Positions 7,360 through 15,696 of a stretch of DNA of 64,000 bases are shown in pieces. The position numbers were made by a program, and so were the translations under genes. The notes under the pieces were generated by a model that ran no database searches, was not told where the DNA came from, and saw only the letters and a program-made list of their open reading frames with translations. This DNA is from Frigoribacterium faeni. GTDB lineage: Bacteria > Actinomycetota > Actinomycetes > Actinomycetales > Microbacteriaceae. The stretch spans positions 1-64,000 of the forward strand of contig NZ_BJUV01000006.1 of the NCBI RefSeq assembly GCF_007988805.1. Reading direction: 5' to 3'. Each line of letters opens with the position of its first letter. The stretch's first letter is position 1.

Positions 7360-9222
7360 ATGACCCTCGACCCGACCCGTCTCGCGACAGGCGACTCCGA
7401 CTACACGGACCTCCTGCTCGCCTCCGGCATCGCCACCGAGGGGGAGATCGAGGAGGCGCTGCTCGCCGCCGCGAGAACCGGCAGCGGCCTCGACGAGATG
7501 CTCGTGCAGCTCGGCGTGGTGGACGCCCTCGAGCTGCAGCGGCTCGTCGCCCGGTCGTGGGGGCTCGACATCGTCGACACCGCCACCGTGCACTTCGACG
7601 CCGATCTCGTCCGGGCCGGCTCCGGCCAGCGCTACATCGCCGAGGACTGGATGCCGGTGCACCGCCGCCGCGACGGCAGCATCATCGTGGCCTCGGCGCG
7701 GCGCCCGAGCCCCGACTGGCAGGCCGACCTCGAGGAGGAGCTCGACGCCCGGGTCGAGTTCCGGGTCGCGTCGACCTGGGGCATCAAGGACGCCACCTTG
7801 CGGATCTTCGACGACATCGTCGCCGACAGCGCCGCCAACGACCTCTACCGGGCCAACCCCGCCCTCTCGGCCCGGGTGGTCTTCTCCCGGGGCCAGAAGG
7901 TCGGCGGGGCCGTGCTCGCCGCCTGCCTGGTCGCGCTGGGCGTCCTCTGGCCCGCCGGGCTCGCCAGCGGCGTCATCGCGATCGCCAGCGTGGTGTTCCT
8001 GCTCGGCACGGGGTTCAAGTTCGTCGTCGCGATGCGCGGCGCCCGCTTCGACGTCGTCGAGCGGATCAGCGACGCCGAGGTCGCGGACCTCGACGACGCC
8101 GACCTGCCGAAGTACACCGTGCTCGTGCCCGTCTTCCGCGAGGCGAACATCGTCGCGCAGCTGATCGACAACCTCGGCGGCCTCGACTACCCGCTCGAGA
8201 AGCTCGAGGTGCTGATCCTGATCGAGGAGGAGGACCACGCCACGCGCGACGCGATCGCCGCCGCCGATCCGCCCGCGCACTTCCACGTCGTCACGGTGCC
8301 GAAGGGGCACCCGCAGACGAAGCCCCGGGCCTGCAACGTCGGGCTCTACCTCGCCTCGGGCGACTTCCTGGTGATCTACGACGCCGAGGACACCCCCGAC
8401 CCCGACCAGCTGAAGAAGGCCGTGATCGCGTTCGGCCGCGGCGGCGAGCGCACCGTCTGCGTGCAGGCGTCGCTCAACTACTTCAACGCGACCGAGAACG
8501 CGCTCACCCGCATGTTCACGCTCGAGTACAGCTACTGGTTCGACTACATGCTCGCCGGTCTCGACCACGCCGACCTGCCGATCCCGCTCGGCGGCACCTC
8601 CAACCACTTCCGCACCGACGCCCTGGTGCGGCTCGGCGGCTGGGACCCGTACAACGTCACCGAGGACGCCGACCTCGGCATCCGGGCCAGCGCCCTCGGC
8701 TACCGCGTGGGGGTCATCAACTCGACGACGATGGAGGAGGCCAACACCTCGATCCCGAACTTCGTCCGTCAGCGCAGCCGCTGGATCAAGGGCTACATGC
8801 AGACGACGCTGGTGCACGCCCGCCGGCCCCTGCAGCTGATCCGCGAGATCGGCATCGTGCGCTTCGCCTCGTTCGCGTTGCTGATCGGCGGCACGCCCGC
8901 GACGTTCCTCGGCGTGCTGCCGTCGTACATCGGCACCGTCGTGGCGCTCGTGCTGCCGTCGGCGTGGCTGTCGGCGCTGTTCCCGCCGTGGGTCCTCTGG
9001 ATCTGCCTGTTCAACTTCGTGATCGGCAACGGGATCATGGTCTACCTCTCGATGATGGGGCCGTACAAGCGGGGCACCTTCCACCTGATCCACTGGGCGC
9101 TGCTGAACCCCGTCTACTGGATCCTGCATTCGGTCGCCTCGTACAAGGCGCTCGCCCAGCTGCTGACCCGACCGCACTACTGGGAGAAGACCGAGCATGG
9201 CCTCACCACTCGCACGTCCTGA
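7360..9222 (+). CDS. Membrane glycosyltransferase family 2 with N-terminal MshEN/GspE_N-type domain
   Basis: This 620-residue protein combines an N-terminal domain of about 150 residues with a processive-type GT-A glycosyltransferase and membrane helices. The N-terminal part shows two tandem helical repeats at about 16-70 (LLLASGIATEGEIEEALLAA and then LDEMLVQLGVVDALELQRLV), as in MshEN/GspE_N domains that can bind cyclic di-GMP. Two transmembrane helices lie near residues 180-225. The GT core carries a DAED motif near 340, TED near 434 and QRSRW near 470, the last typical of polysaccharide-forming enzymes. C-terminal helices follow. The overall build resembles NfrB-like proteins. The substrate is unknown; surface polysaccharide or flagellar glycan is possible. 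Confidence 0.8.
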   Translation: MTLDPTRLATGDSDYTDLLLASGIATEGEIEEALLAAARTGSGLDEMLVQLGVVDALELQRLVARSWGLDIVDTATVHFDADLVRAGSGQRYIAEDWMPVHRRRDGSIIVASARRPSPDWQADLEEELDARVEFRVASTWGIKDATLRIFDDIVADSAANDLYRANPALSARVVFSRGQKVGGAVLAACLVALGVLWPAGLASGVIAIASVVFLLGTGFKFVVAMRGARFDVVERISDAEVADLDDADLPKYTVLVPVFREANIVAQLIDNLGGLDYPLEKLEVLILIEEEDHATRDAIAAADPPAHFHVVTVPKGHPQTKPRACNVGLYLASGDFLVIYDAEDTPDPDQLKKAVIAFGRGGERTVCVQASLNYFNATENALTRMFTLEYSYWFDYMLAGLDHADLPIPLGGTSNHFRTDALVRLGGWDPYNVTEDADLGIRASALGYRVGVINSTTMEEANTSIPNFVRQRSRWIKGYMQTTLVHARRPLQLIREIGIVRFASFALLIGGTPATFLGVLPSYIGTVVALVLPSAWLSALFPPWVLWICLFNFVIGNGIMVYLSMMGPYKRGTFHLIHWALLNPVYWILHSVASYKALAQLLTRPHYWEKTEHGLTTRTS

Positions 9223-10672
9223 GGGTCCGGGCGCCGACGCCGTCCTGCCCGACGCCGGTGCGGTGCGGACCGCCGGCGACGCGGTGCTCCCCGCCGCCGA
9301 CGGCGCGCTGCGCGCCCCGTCCGCCGATTCCTCCCTCGCCCTGAGCGGAGCCGCGGCCACTTCGGCGGAGCTGGCGCCCGAGCTCGCCCCGACGTCGCCC
9401 CCGGTGTCGCCCGTGCCGACCGTCCCGGCGAGGCGGCCGGTCCGGTTGCGGCGACCCGCGCCTCCTGCCGTGGAACCCGACCGGCGGCCGCGCGGCACCG
9501 CCCGCACCCGGGCGCTGCGGGCGCTCGTCGAGGAGCGCCGGTTCGCGTCGGTCCTCGCGGGCATGAAGCACGAGGCGTTCCCGGGCACGCTCGGGGGGCG
9601 CACCGCGCTGCGGCTCGTGTTCGCGGCCCCGTTCGTCGCGATCGCGATCCTGCTCGAGGTCGTGGGCGTTCCCGCCGGGATCTCGGCGAACAGCCTGCTC
9701 GTCGCCCGGGCCGCCACGGTCGACTGGACCGGCGCCGGAGCGGCCTGGATCGGCGACCTGTACCCGCCGATCACCGGCGTGATCGCCGCGGTGACCCCGG
9801 GAGGCGCGTTCGGCCTGTCCCTCGTGGGCGCGCTCTGCGCCGGAATCGTCGTGCACGCGATGGTCGAGCTGATGGTCCAGCGGGGCTTCCACCCGTCGAC
9901 CGTCACCGCGCTCACCCTCGCGTTGGTCGCCAACCCGCTGTTCTTCTTCATGGCGACCGAGAACCTGCCCGCCTTCCTCGGAATCGCGCTCTTCGGACTG
10001 GCGATGACCGACGTCGTGCGGTTCGTCACCTACCGCAACACGCAGTCCGGGTTCCGCGCGGGGATCCTGCTGATGCTCGCGACGCTGACCGACCCGAACG
10101 GTCTGCTCTACGCGACCGCCGCGGTGCTGACGGTGCCGTTCCTCACGCACGGGCGGCACCAGGTCGGGGTGCATCGGGCGCACGCGCTCGTCCTGGTGTT
10201 CCCGACGCTGTCGGCGCTCGCCGCCCTGATGTTCGTGCAGTGGAGCTTCGGCGGGGACCCGCTCGGCGCCTTCCGCAGCGCGCTCGACTACGACCCGTCG
10301 CGGTGGCTCATCTTCGACGCCCTGTTCACGACCCCGTTCGGGCTGCTCCTGCTGGCGCCGGTCGCGAGCGGCTGGCTGATGTCGGCGGTGGTGCGGCGAC
10401 CGGCGGGCGGGATCATCGCGACCCTGCTGCTCGCCTCGGTGCTGCTCGGCTTCGTGATCGGCACGATCCCCGAGAACTCGGCGGGCAACACGTTCCTGCT
10501 GGTGACCCTGGCCGCGATCGCGCTGGTGCCGCCGTCGACGGCGCTGCCGCGGATCGCGCTGGCGAACGTGATGGCGCTGCTGCAGCTGGCGATCGCGATC
10601 GCGGCCGCCCTGCAGCGCGACGTCGTCGTGGCCTGGCTGGCGACGGTGCTGCGGTCGATCGGGCTGGTCTGA
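9197..10672 (+). CDS. Uncharacterised polytopic membrane protein coupled to the glycosyltransferase
   Basis: The 491-residue product begins with about 110 disordered Ala/Pro/Arg-rich residues, followed by roughly eight to ten hydrophobic segments between residues 140 and 490. I do not recognise a named family. The topology and loop sequences such as NTQSGFRAGILLMLATLTDP loosely recall multi-spanning glycosyltransferases or polymer-export partners. It overlaps the preceding glycosyltransferase by 26 bp, so the two are probably made together and may function as one unit. Confidence 0.65.
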   Translation: MASPLARPEGPGADAVLPDAGAVRTAGDAVLPAADGALRAPSADSSLALSGAAATSAELAPELAPTSPPVSPVPTVPARRPVRLRRPAPPAVEPDRRPRGTARTRALRALVEERRFASVLAGMKHEAFPGTLGGRTALRLVFAAPFVAIAILLEVVGVPAGISANSLLVARAATVDWTGAGAAWIGDLYPPITGVIAAVTPGGAFGLSLVGALCAGIVVHAMVELMVQRGFHPSTVTALTLALVANPLFFFMATENLPAFLGIALFGLAMTDVVRFVTYRNTQSGFRAGILLMLATLTDPNGLLYATAAVLTVPFLTHGRHQVGVHRAHALVLVFPTLSALAALMFVQWSFGGDPLGAFRSALDYDPSRWLIFDALFTTPFGLLLLAPVASGWLMSAVVRRPAGGIIATLLLASVLLGFVIGTIPENSAGNTFLLVTLAAIALVPPSTALPRIALANVMALLQLAIAIAAALQRDVVVAWLATVLRSIGLV

Positions 10673-10696
10673 GCCGATCGCCGGTCTGAGTCGATC

Positions 10697-10720
10697 GGGC
10701 CGGTCGAGGTCGACCGGCCC
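10697..10720. terminator. Bidirectional terminator between convergent genes
   Basis: An 11-bp perfect stem, GGGCCGGTCGA (10697-10707) pairing with 10710-10720 around a 2-nt loop, sits 25 bp after the membrane-protein stop and just before the stop of the minus-strand YitT gene. It can serve both transcripts. Confidence 0.7.
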
Positions 10721-10726
10721 GGTCGA

Positions 10727-11536
10727 TCAGGTGCGGCCGAGGTACCGGCCCTGCTTGTGGTTCATGGCGAGCACGAGGTTGAGCACGACGGCGCCGACGG
10801 CCGAGAGCAGCACGACCCACGGCGACACGACGGTCAGCGAGAGGGCGATGATGACCACGTCGACGGCCATCTGGACGTAGCCGGCCCGCCAGCCGAGCTT
10901 CTCCTGCAGGACGAGGGCGAGGATGTTGATGCCGCCGAGGCTCGCGCCGTGGCGGAACAGGATGAGCAGGCCGACGCCGACGAGGAGGTTGCCGCCGAGC
11001 GTGCCGTAGACCGGGTTGAGGGCGTCGATGCCGAACGCCAGAGGGTGCAGGTACGAGAAGGCCGAGACGAGCGCGACCGTGAGGGCGGTCCGCAGGGTGA
11101 AGCCGAGGCCCTTCTTCCACAGCGCGAGGGCGAAGAACGGCACGTTCACGACGAAGAACAGCACGCCGAACGAGATGTGGGTGGCGTAGCTGAGCAGCAG
11201 CGCGAGCCCCGCGGTGCCGCCCGAGACCGAGCCGCTCTCCTTCAGCAGGTACAGACCGAACGAGGCGAGGAACACCCCGGTGACCACGCCCATGACGTTC
11301 TCGGCCAAGCTGTGCCGGTTGGCGTCGGCCGTCGCGGCGTTCTCGGTCAGGGCGGGGTCGTCGACCATCGGCGTCGCCGTGTCGGGCGACAGGGCGGCGT
11401 CGATCCCGGTCGAAGCGGGCGTCGAGTGGCCCGGCGAGCCGGACGGGCCGTTCGCGGGGGAGGCGTCGGAGGGGGAGGAGGGCCGGGCGACAGGGGTGGC
11501 GTCGCGCGTGCCGTCGTTCGCGGGGGTATCGGTCAC
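10727..11536 (-). CDS. YitT family membrane protein
   Basis: YitT (DUF161) proteins are integral membrane proteins of unknown transport role. After about 90 disordered residues, the 269-residue product has five to six transmembrane segments and the family signatures GGTAGLALLLSY and GGINILALVLQEKLG. It lacks the cytosolic C-terminal DUF2179 domain found in many relatives. The GTG at 11536 was chosen because an AGGA ribosome binding site precedes it; an in-frame ATG at 11569 and a longer form starting at 11644 are possible. It interrupts the flagellar genes on the opposite strand. Confidence 0.8.
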   Translation of the reverse strand: MTDTPANDGTRDATPVARPSSPSDASPANGPSGSPGHSTPASTGIDAALSPDTATPMVDDPALTENAATADANRHSLAENVMGVVTGVFLASFGLYLLKESGSVSGGTAGLALLLSYATHISFGVLFFVVNVPFFALALWKKGLGFTLRTALTVALVSAFSYLHPLAFGIDALNPVYGTLGGNLLVGVGLLILFRHGASLGGINILALVLQEKLGWRAGYVQMAVDVVIIALSLTVVSPWVVLLSAVGAVVLNLVLAMNHKQGRYLGRT

Positions 11537-11665
11537 CGCAGCATCCTGCCAGGCCGGTGTTGCGCGCATGTGTCGCCACCCGCCCAGGCGTCGATGTGAC
11601 CCGTCGGGGGCCCTCCTGCCCGACGAAGGCCCCGAACGGGTCACCTCGATGCCGCCACCACGTGC

Positions 11666-11693
11666 CTAACGGCTACCCGCCTCCTGCCGATAG
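11666..11693 (+). promoter_or_regulatory. Sigma-28 (FliA)-type promoter upstream of flbD-motAB
   Basis: CTAACGG begins at 11666 and GCCGATAG occupies 11686-11693. CTAA and the -10 are 16 bp apart. The -10 element matches seven of the eight bases of the FliA consensus GCCGATAA, and the arrangement is shared with the elements before fliH and fliM. It would produce a leader of about 70 nt before flbD. Confidence 0.7.
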
Positions 11694-11770
11694 TGCCCTC
11701 TAGCCACCCAGGACGGGAGGCCACCCGCCCCCACGGATGGAGGCGGAGAACACAGACCTAGGACGGGCCG

Positions 11771-12172
11771 ATGATCGTCGTCACGCGACTCAACGACAGC
11801 AGATTCGCTGTCAACCCTGACCTCATCGAGCGCATCCACGAGACGCCCGACACGACGCTGATCATGGTCGACGGGGCGAAGTACATCGTGACCGAGCCGA
11901 TGTCCGAGGTCATCGAGATGATCGCCCGCTACCGGGCCCGCATCGTCTCGATCGCCTACGACGAGCCGCACGCCACGTCGCCGTCCGCCCAGCCGATGGG
12001 CTCGCGGAACGGCACCGGCCCGCAGCTCGGCCTGGTGCGGGGTTCAGGAGGCGCGGGCCGGGTCAGCGACCTCCGCGCACCCGACGCCCCGGTCGCCGCC
12101 ACCCCCGCACCGGCCCCCGCCGAGCAGGACGCCGCGCGGTTCGCCGGCCACGCCGCCGAGACGGAGCGCTGA
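11771..12172 (+). CDS. flbD: Flagellar FlbD family protein
   Basis: FlbD/YlzI-type proteins are small and of unclear function, and are typically encoded just before motA in Gram-positive flagellar clusters. The first 65 residues match the family: MIVVTRLNDSRFAVNPDLIE followed by an ETPDT turn and a strand-rich TLIMVDGAKYIV. About 65 further residues form an Ala/Pro-rich tail, unusually long since most members have 60-80 residues. The gene follows a sigma-28-type promoter and is separated from motA by one base. Confidence 0.9.
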   Translation: MIVVTRLNDSRFAVNPDLIERIHETPDTTLIMVDGAKYIVTEPMSEVIEMIARYRARIVSIAYDEPHATSPSAQPMGSRNGTGPQLGLVRGSGGAGRVSDLRAPDAPVAATPAPAPAEQDAARFAGHAAETER

Positions 12173-12173
12173 C

Positions 12174-12983
12174 GTGGATCCCGCGACGATCATCGGGATC
12201 CTGCTCGCCTTCGGCGCGCTCTTCGGCATGATCCAGCTCGAGGGCGTGAGCCTGGCCGGGCTGCTGCTGCCCGCGCCGATCATCCTCGTGTTCGGCGCGA
12301 CGATCGGCGTCGGCATCGCCGGGACCACGATCAAGGACGCGATCCTCAGCTTCAAGAAGATCCCCCGCGCCTTCACGGGCAAGGTGGTCCCGCCGCAGTC
12401 GGTCATCGACGGCGTCGTCAGCCTCGCCGAGAAGGCGCGCAGCGAGGGTCTGCTCTCGCTCGAGGCCGAGGCCGAGAAGATGGACGACCCCTTCATGAAG
12501 GGCGCCCTGCAGAACATCGCCGACGGCACCGACGGCGAGGAGCTGCGGATCCTGCTCGAGGACGAGATGGAGTCCCGACTGGCCGCCGACCGCACGGCGA
12601 GCAAGTTCTTCATGAGCCTCGGCGGCTACGCCCCCACGGTCGGCATCGTCGGCACGGTGGTCAGCCTCACGCACGTGCTCGAGAACCTCGCCGAGCCCGA
12701 CAAGCTCGGCCACATGATCGCCGCGGCGTTCGTCGCCACCCTGTGGGGCCTGCTGACCGCGAACTTCCTCTGGCTGCCCATCGGCGCCCGGCTCAAGAAG
12801 CTCGCCGATCTCGACGAGGGGCGCATGACGCTGCTGCTCGAGGGCGTCCTGGCGGTGCAGGCGGGAAGCCAGCCGCGCCTCCTCGGCGAGCGCCTCAAGG
12901 CGATGGTCCCCACGCACTCGCTCACCGACGCGAAGGCGGGCGGCAAGGCCGACGCCCGGGCCGATCAGGGCGTGAAGGCGTGA
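12174..12983 (+). CDS. motA: Flagellar motor stator protein MotA
   Basis: MotA forms the pentameric proton-channel ring around MotB that drives rotation. The 269-residue product has the four-helix family layout, the cytoplasmic charged region with KARSEGLLSLE (holding the conserved Arg and Glu that face FliG), and the conserved proline in the third membrane helix motif YAPTVGIVGTV. The GTG start lies one base after flbD. The stop overlaps the motB GTG start (GTGA). Confidence 0.95.
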   Translation: MDPATIIGILLAFGALFGMIQLEGVSLAGLLLPAPIILVFGATIGVGIAGTTIKDAILSFKKIPRAFTGKVVPPQSVIDGVVSLAEKARSEGLLSLEAEAEKMDDPFMKGALQNIADGTDGEELRILLEDEMESRLAADRTASKFFMSLGGYAPTVGIVGTVVSLTHVLENLAEPDKLGHMIAAAFVATLWGLLTANFLWLPIGARLKKLADLDEGRMTLLLEGVLAVQAGSQPRLLGERLKAMVPTHSLTDAKAGGKADARADQGVKA

Positions 12984-13984
12984 GCGGCGCCCGCGGGGGT
13001 CGACGGAAGAAGGCGCACGCCGAGGACGAGCACCCCGACGAGCGCTGGATGGCCTCGTACATGGACATGATCACGGTGCTGATGTGCATGTTCATCGTGC
13101 TGTTCGCGATGTCGAGCGTCGACCAGGACAAGTACATCGCGCTGCGCAACTCGCTCGCCACCGGCTTCGGGCAGACCGACGTCGGCTCGGTCGACTCGGC
13201 CTCGGGCACCGTCGTCCCGGTCGACCAGGTCACCCCCGAGGGCGAGGGCTACTCCGTCGGCGACGAGACCGACATGAGCGAGGCGGCCGCCTCGGGCCAG
13301 GCGAACACCGCCGAGGACCTCGCGAAGGACGAGCTCGACGACCTCACCGCCATCAAGGAGGCGATCGCGGGCAACCTCGAGGGGTCGGGGCTGAGCGCCG
13401 ACGTGCAGTTCGCGACCGACGCCCGCGGCCTGACGGTGCGCCTGGTCGGTTCCGAGACGTTCTTCGGCACGAACAGCGCCGACCTGAGCGGCGAGGCGAC
13501 GCGCGTGATGAACGCCATCGCACCCGTGCTGCGCGGCGCCGACCACGACGTCTCGGTCGAGGGCCACGCCGACCAGCGCAGCTCGACGGCGCCGTTCGCG
13601 ACGAACTGGGAGCTCTCGTCGGCCCGGGCGACGCAGGTGCTCCGCGACCTGGTCGAGCGCGGCGGCATGCCGGTCGATCACATCCAGGCGGTCGGCTTCG
13701 GCTCGTCCCGGCCGTTGGCCGCCGGGGGCACCGCCGCCGACCTCGCGGCGAATCGCCGGGTCGACATCGTCGTGCTGTCGAACCAGTCCGACGACGTCAG
13801 CGCCCTCCTGCCCGAACTCGAGAAGGCCGCGGAGGGGGCCGGGGGCTCGGTGACCGCCGGCCGGAACGACGACGCCACCACCACGGCCGAGGCCGGGCCC
13901 GCCGCGACCGGGAGCGAGGCCGCGGAGGTCGAAGCGACCGACGCCGGCGCCGAATCGGAGGGGGCCCAGTCCGGGGGGCACTGA
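12980..13984 (+). CDS. motB: Flagellar motor stator protein MotB
   Basis: MotB anchors the stator to peptidoglycan and carries the proton-binding aspartate. The 334-residue product has one transmembrane helix near residues 24-46, with the essential Asp at about residue 29 in YMDMITVLM. A periplasmic linker follows, then an OmpA-like domain with VEGHADQRSS near residue 193. The C-terminal 50 residues are a disordered Ala/Glu tail. The GTG at 12980 was chosen because it overlaps the motA stop and places the helix at the usual position; a longer upstream frame would run inside motA. Confidence 0.95.
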   Translation: MSGARGGRRKKAHAEDEHPDERWMASYMDMITVLMCMFIVLFAMSSVDQDKYIALRNSLATGFGQTDVGSVDSASGTVVPVDQVTPEGEGYSVGDETDMSEAAASGQANTAEDLAKDELDDLTAIKEAIAGNLEGSGLSADVQFATDARGLTVRLVGSETFFGTNSADLSGEATRVMNAIAPVLRGADHDVSVEGHADQRSSTAPFATNWELSSARATQVLRDLVERGGMPVDHIQAVGFGSSRPLAAGGTAADLAANRRVDIVVLSNQSDDVSALLPELEKAAEGAGGSVTAGRNDDATTTAEAGPAATGSEAAEVEATDAGAESEGAQSGGH

Positions 13985-13994
13985 TCGCACTTCG

Positions 13995-14022
13995 CTAACG
14001 CCCGGGAGGCGCGGGTCGATAG
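13995..14022 (+). promoter_or_regulatory. Sigma-28 (FliA)-type promoter directly before fliM
   Basis: CTAACGC starts at 13995 and GTCGATAG occupies 14015-14022, with CTAA and the -10 16 bp apart as in the two other copies. Only 8 bp separate the -10 element from the GTG start of fliM, so the transcript is expected to begin at or within a few bases of the start codon. Confidence 0.65.
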
Positions 14023-14030
14023 GTCCGTCC

Positions 14031-14966
14031 GTGACCATCCTCGACGTCTCCGCACCGGCCCCCTCGGCCGGTCCGTCGGCGCGCCCGCAGAAGCAGGTCG
14101 AGGTCTACGACTTCCGGCGCCCGACGACGCTCGCCCGCGAGCACTCACGGGTGCTCGAGCTCGCCTTCGAGACGTTCGCCCGGCAGTGGGGCACCCAGCT
14201 GACCGCCAAGGTCCGCGTCCTCTCGCAGGTCACCTGCGAGCAGCTGCAGATGCTGACCTACGACGAGTACGCCGCGTCCCTGCCGGCGACGACGGCGATG
14301 GTGCTCTGCCCGATCGAGGGCGTCGCGCCGAAGGCCGTCGTGCAGTTCCCGACCTCGGCGGCCCTCGCCTGGGTCAGCCACATGCTCGGCGCCGTCAAGC
14401 CGGCTCCCGCACCCGACCGCACCTTCACCCCCATCGAGCAGGCCCTCGTGCGCCGCCTGATGGAGGACGCCCTCGACGACCTTCGCTACTCGTTCGGCGG
14501 CCTGCTGGTCGACGCGATCGGCGTCGGCGGCTTCCAGTACAACTCGCAGTTCGCCCAGGCCGCGCAGAAGTCCGACCTGATGATCGTCGCCACCTTCGAC
14601 ATCGAGGTCGGCGATGGGTCCGCGGTCGGCACGGTCGCGATCCCCGCCGACGTGCTGCTGCCGCAGCTGGGGGAGGCGAACCCCACGGTCGACGCCGCCG
14701 ACGCCCGCCGTCTGCTCGGAGCCCAGCTCGCCTCGGTGCCGGTCGGCGTCTCGCTGCAGTTCGCGCCGGCCGCGGTGCTGCCGAGCGTGGTGCTGGGCCT
14801 GGCCGTCGGCGACGTGCTGCCGCTGCCGCACCCGCAGTCGCGACCGCTCGAGATCAGCGTCGACGGGCAGGCCGTCGGCCGGGCCGCGGTCGGCGCGAAC
14901 GGCTCCCGCCTGGCCGGCATCGTCGTCTCCACCTCCCTGACCGGCATCGAAGAAGGAACCTCATGA
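14031..14966 (+). CDS. fliM: Flagellar motor switch protein FliM
   Basis: FliM is the middle component of the C-ring and receives the chemotaxis signal. The 311-residue protein has the conserved YDFRRPTTLAREH segment near residue 28, the CheC-like middle domain, and a SpoA domain at the end. The usual N-terminal CheY-binding motif (LSQxEIDALL type) is not visible; the first 25 residues are Pro/Ala-rich. The GTG start is the only plausible one and leaves almost no leader after the promoter. It overlaps fliN by ATGA. Confidence 0.93.
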   Translation: MTILDVSAPAPSAGPSARPQKQVEVYDFRRPTTLAREHSRVLELAFETFARQWGTQLTAKVRVLSQVTCEQLQMLTYDEYAASLPATTAMVLCPIEGVAPKAVVQFPTSAALAWVSHMLGAVKPAPAPDRTFTPIEQALVRRLMEDALDDLRYSFGGLLVDAIGVGGFQYNSQFAQAAQKSDLMIVATFDIEVGDGSAVGTVAIPADVLLPQLGEANPTVDAADARRLLGAQLASVPVGVSLQFAPAAVLPSVVLGLAVGDVLPLPHPQSRPLEISVDGQAVGRAAVGANGSRLAGIVVSTSLTGIEEGTS

Positions 14967-15694
14967 CCGCCACGACCATCACCCTGCACACCGCGGCGGC
15001 CGAGGCCCTGGTCGCGAAGCTGCCGACGCCCACGCCGTTGCGGGCCGTGCCCCTCGACGCCGCTCTGGCCGCCGGTCGCCGGACCGCCGCCTCCACGGTG
15101 ATCGTCACGTCGTTCGTCGGCTCGGTGTCGGCCGACACCGCTCTCGTGCTCGTCGACATGGACCACCTCGGGGCCGCGGCGGGCACCGACAACCCGCTCG
15201 TCTCGGTCAGCGACGTGCTGCGTCCCGCCCTCGAGTCGGCCACCTCGGTGCTCGGCGCGGGCGTGCTCGGCGAGAGCCGCCGCGAACCGGCCGAGGCGCT
15301 GCTCGCCGACCCCGACACGGTCGTGTTCGACCTCACCGCCGCGGGAGCGCCCGCCGGCTGGTTCGCCATCCGCATCCGCGAGAACGGCACGGTGGGAGGC
15401 GCGGCGCCCGTCGATCACGCCACCCCGCTCTTCTCGTCGATCGCCGGCAACCTCGGCCGCATCAACAACGTCGAGATGGCCCTGACCGTCGAGATCGGCC
15501 GCACCCGCATGTCGGTCCGCGACGTGCTCGGACTCGAGCCGGGCGCCGTCGTCGAGCTCGACCGCTCGGCGGGCGCACCCGCCGACGTGCTGCTCAACGG
15601 CCGGCTGATCGCGCACGGCGAGGTCGTGGTCGTCGACCAGGACTACGCCGTCCGCATCACGAAGATCCTCGACGTCGCCGACGGCGCCCTCTGA
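14963..15694 (+). CDS. fliN: Flagellar motor switch protein FliN, FliY-like two-domain form
   Basis: The last 80 residues form a SpoA/FliN domain (INNVEMALTVEIGRTRMSVRDVL and then LEPGAVVELDRSAG, given in parts), the distal C-ring element. At 243 residues it is much longer than FliN alone. The first 140 residues look like a CheC-type domain, as in FliY, but at the likely phosphatase position it reads LRPALESATSVLGAG, where the catalytic Asn of the usual E-x-x-N pair is replaced. Phosphatase activity is therefore doubtful. AGAAGGA ribosome binding site, ATGA overlap with fliM. Confidence 0.88.
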   Translation: MTATTITLHTAAAEALVAKLPTPTPLRAVPLDAALAAGRRTAASTVIVTSFVGSVSADTALVLVDMDHLGAAAGTDNPLVSVSDVLRPALESATSVLGAGVLGESRREPAEALLADPDTVVFDLTAAGAPAGWFAIRIRENGTVGGAAPVDHATPLFSSIAGNLGRINNVEMALTVEIGRTRMSVRDVLGLEPGAVVELDRSAGAPADVLLNGRLIAHGEVVVVDQDYAVRITKILDVADGAL

Positions 15695-15696
15695 GC

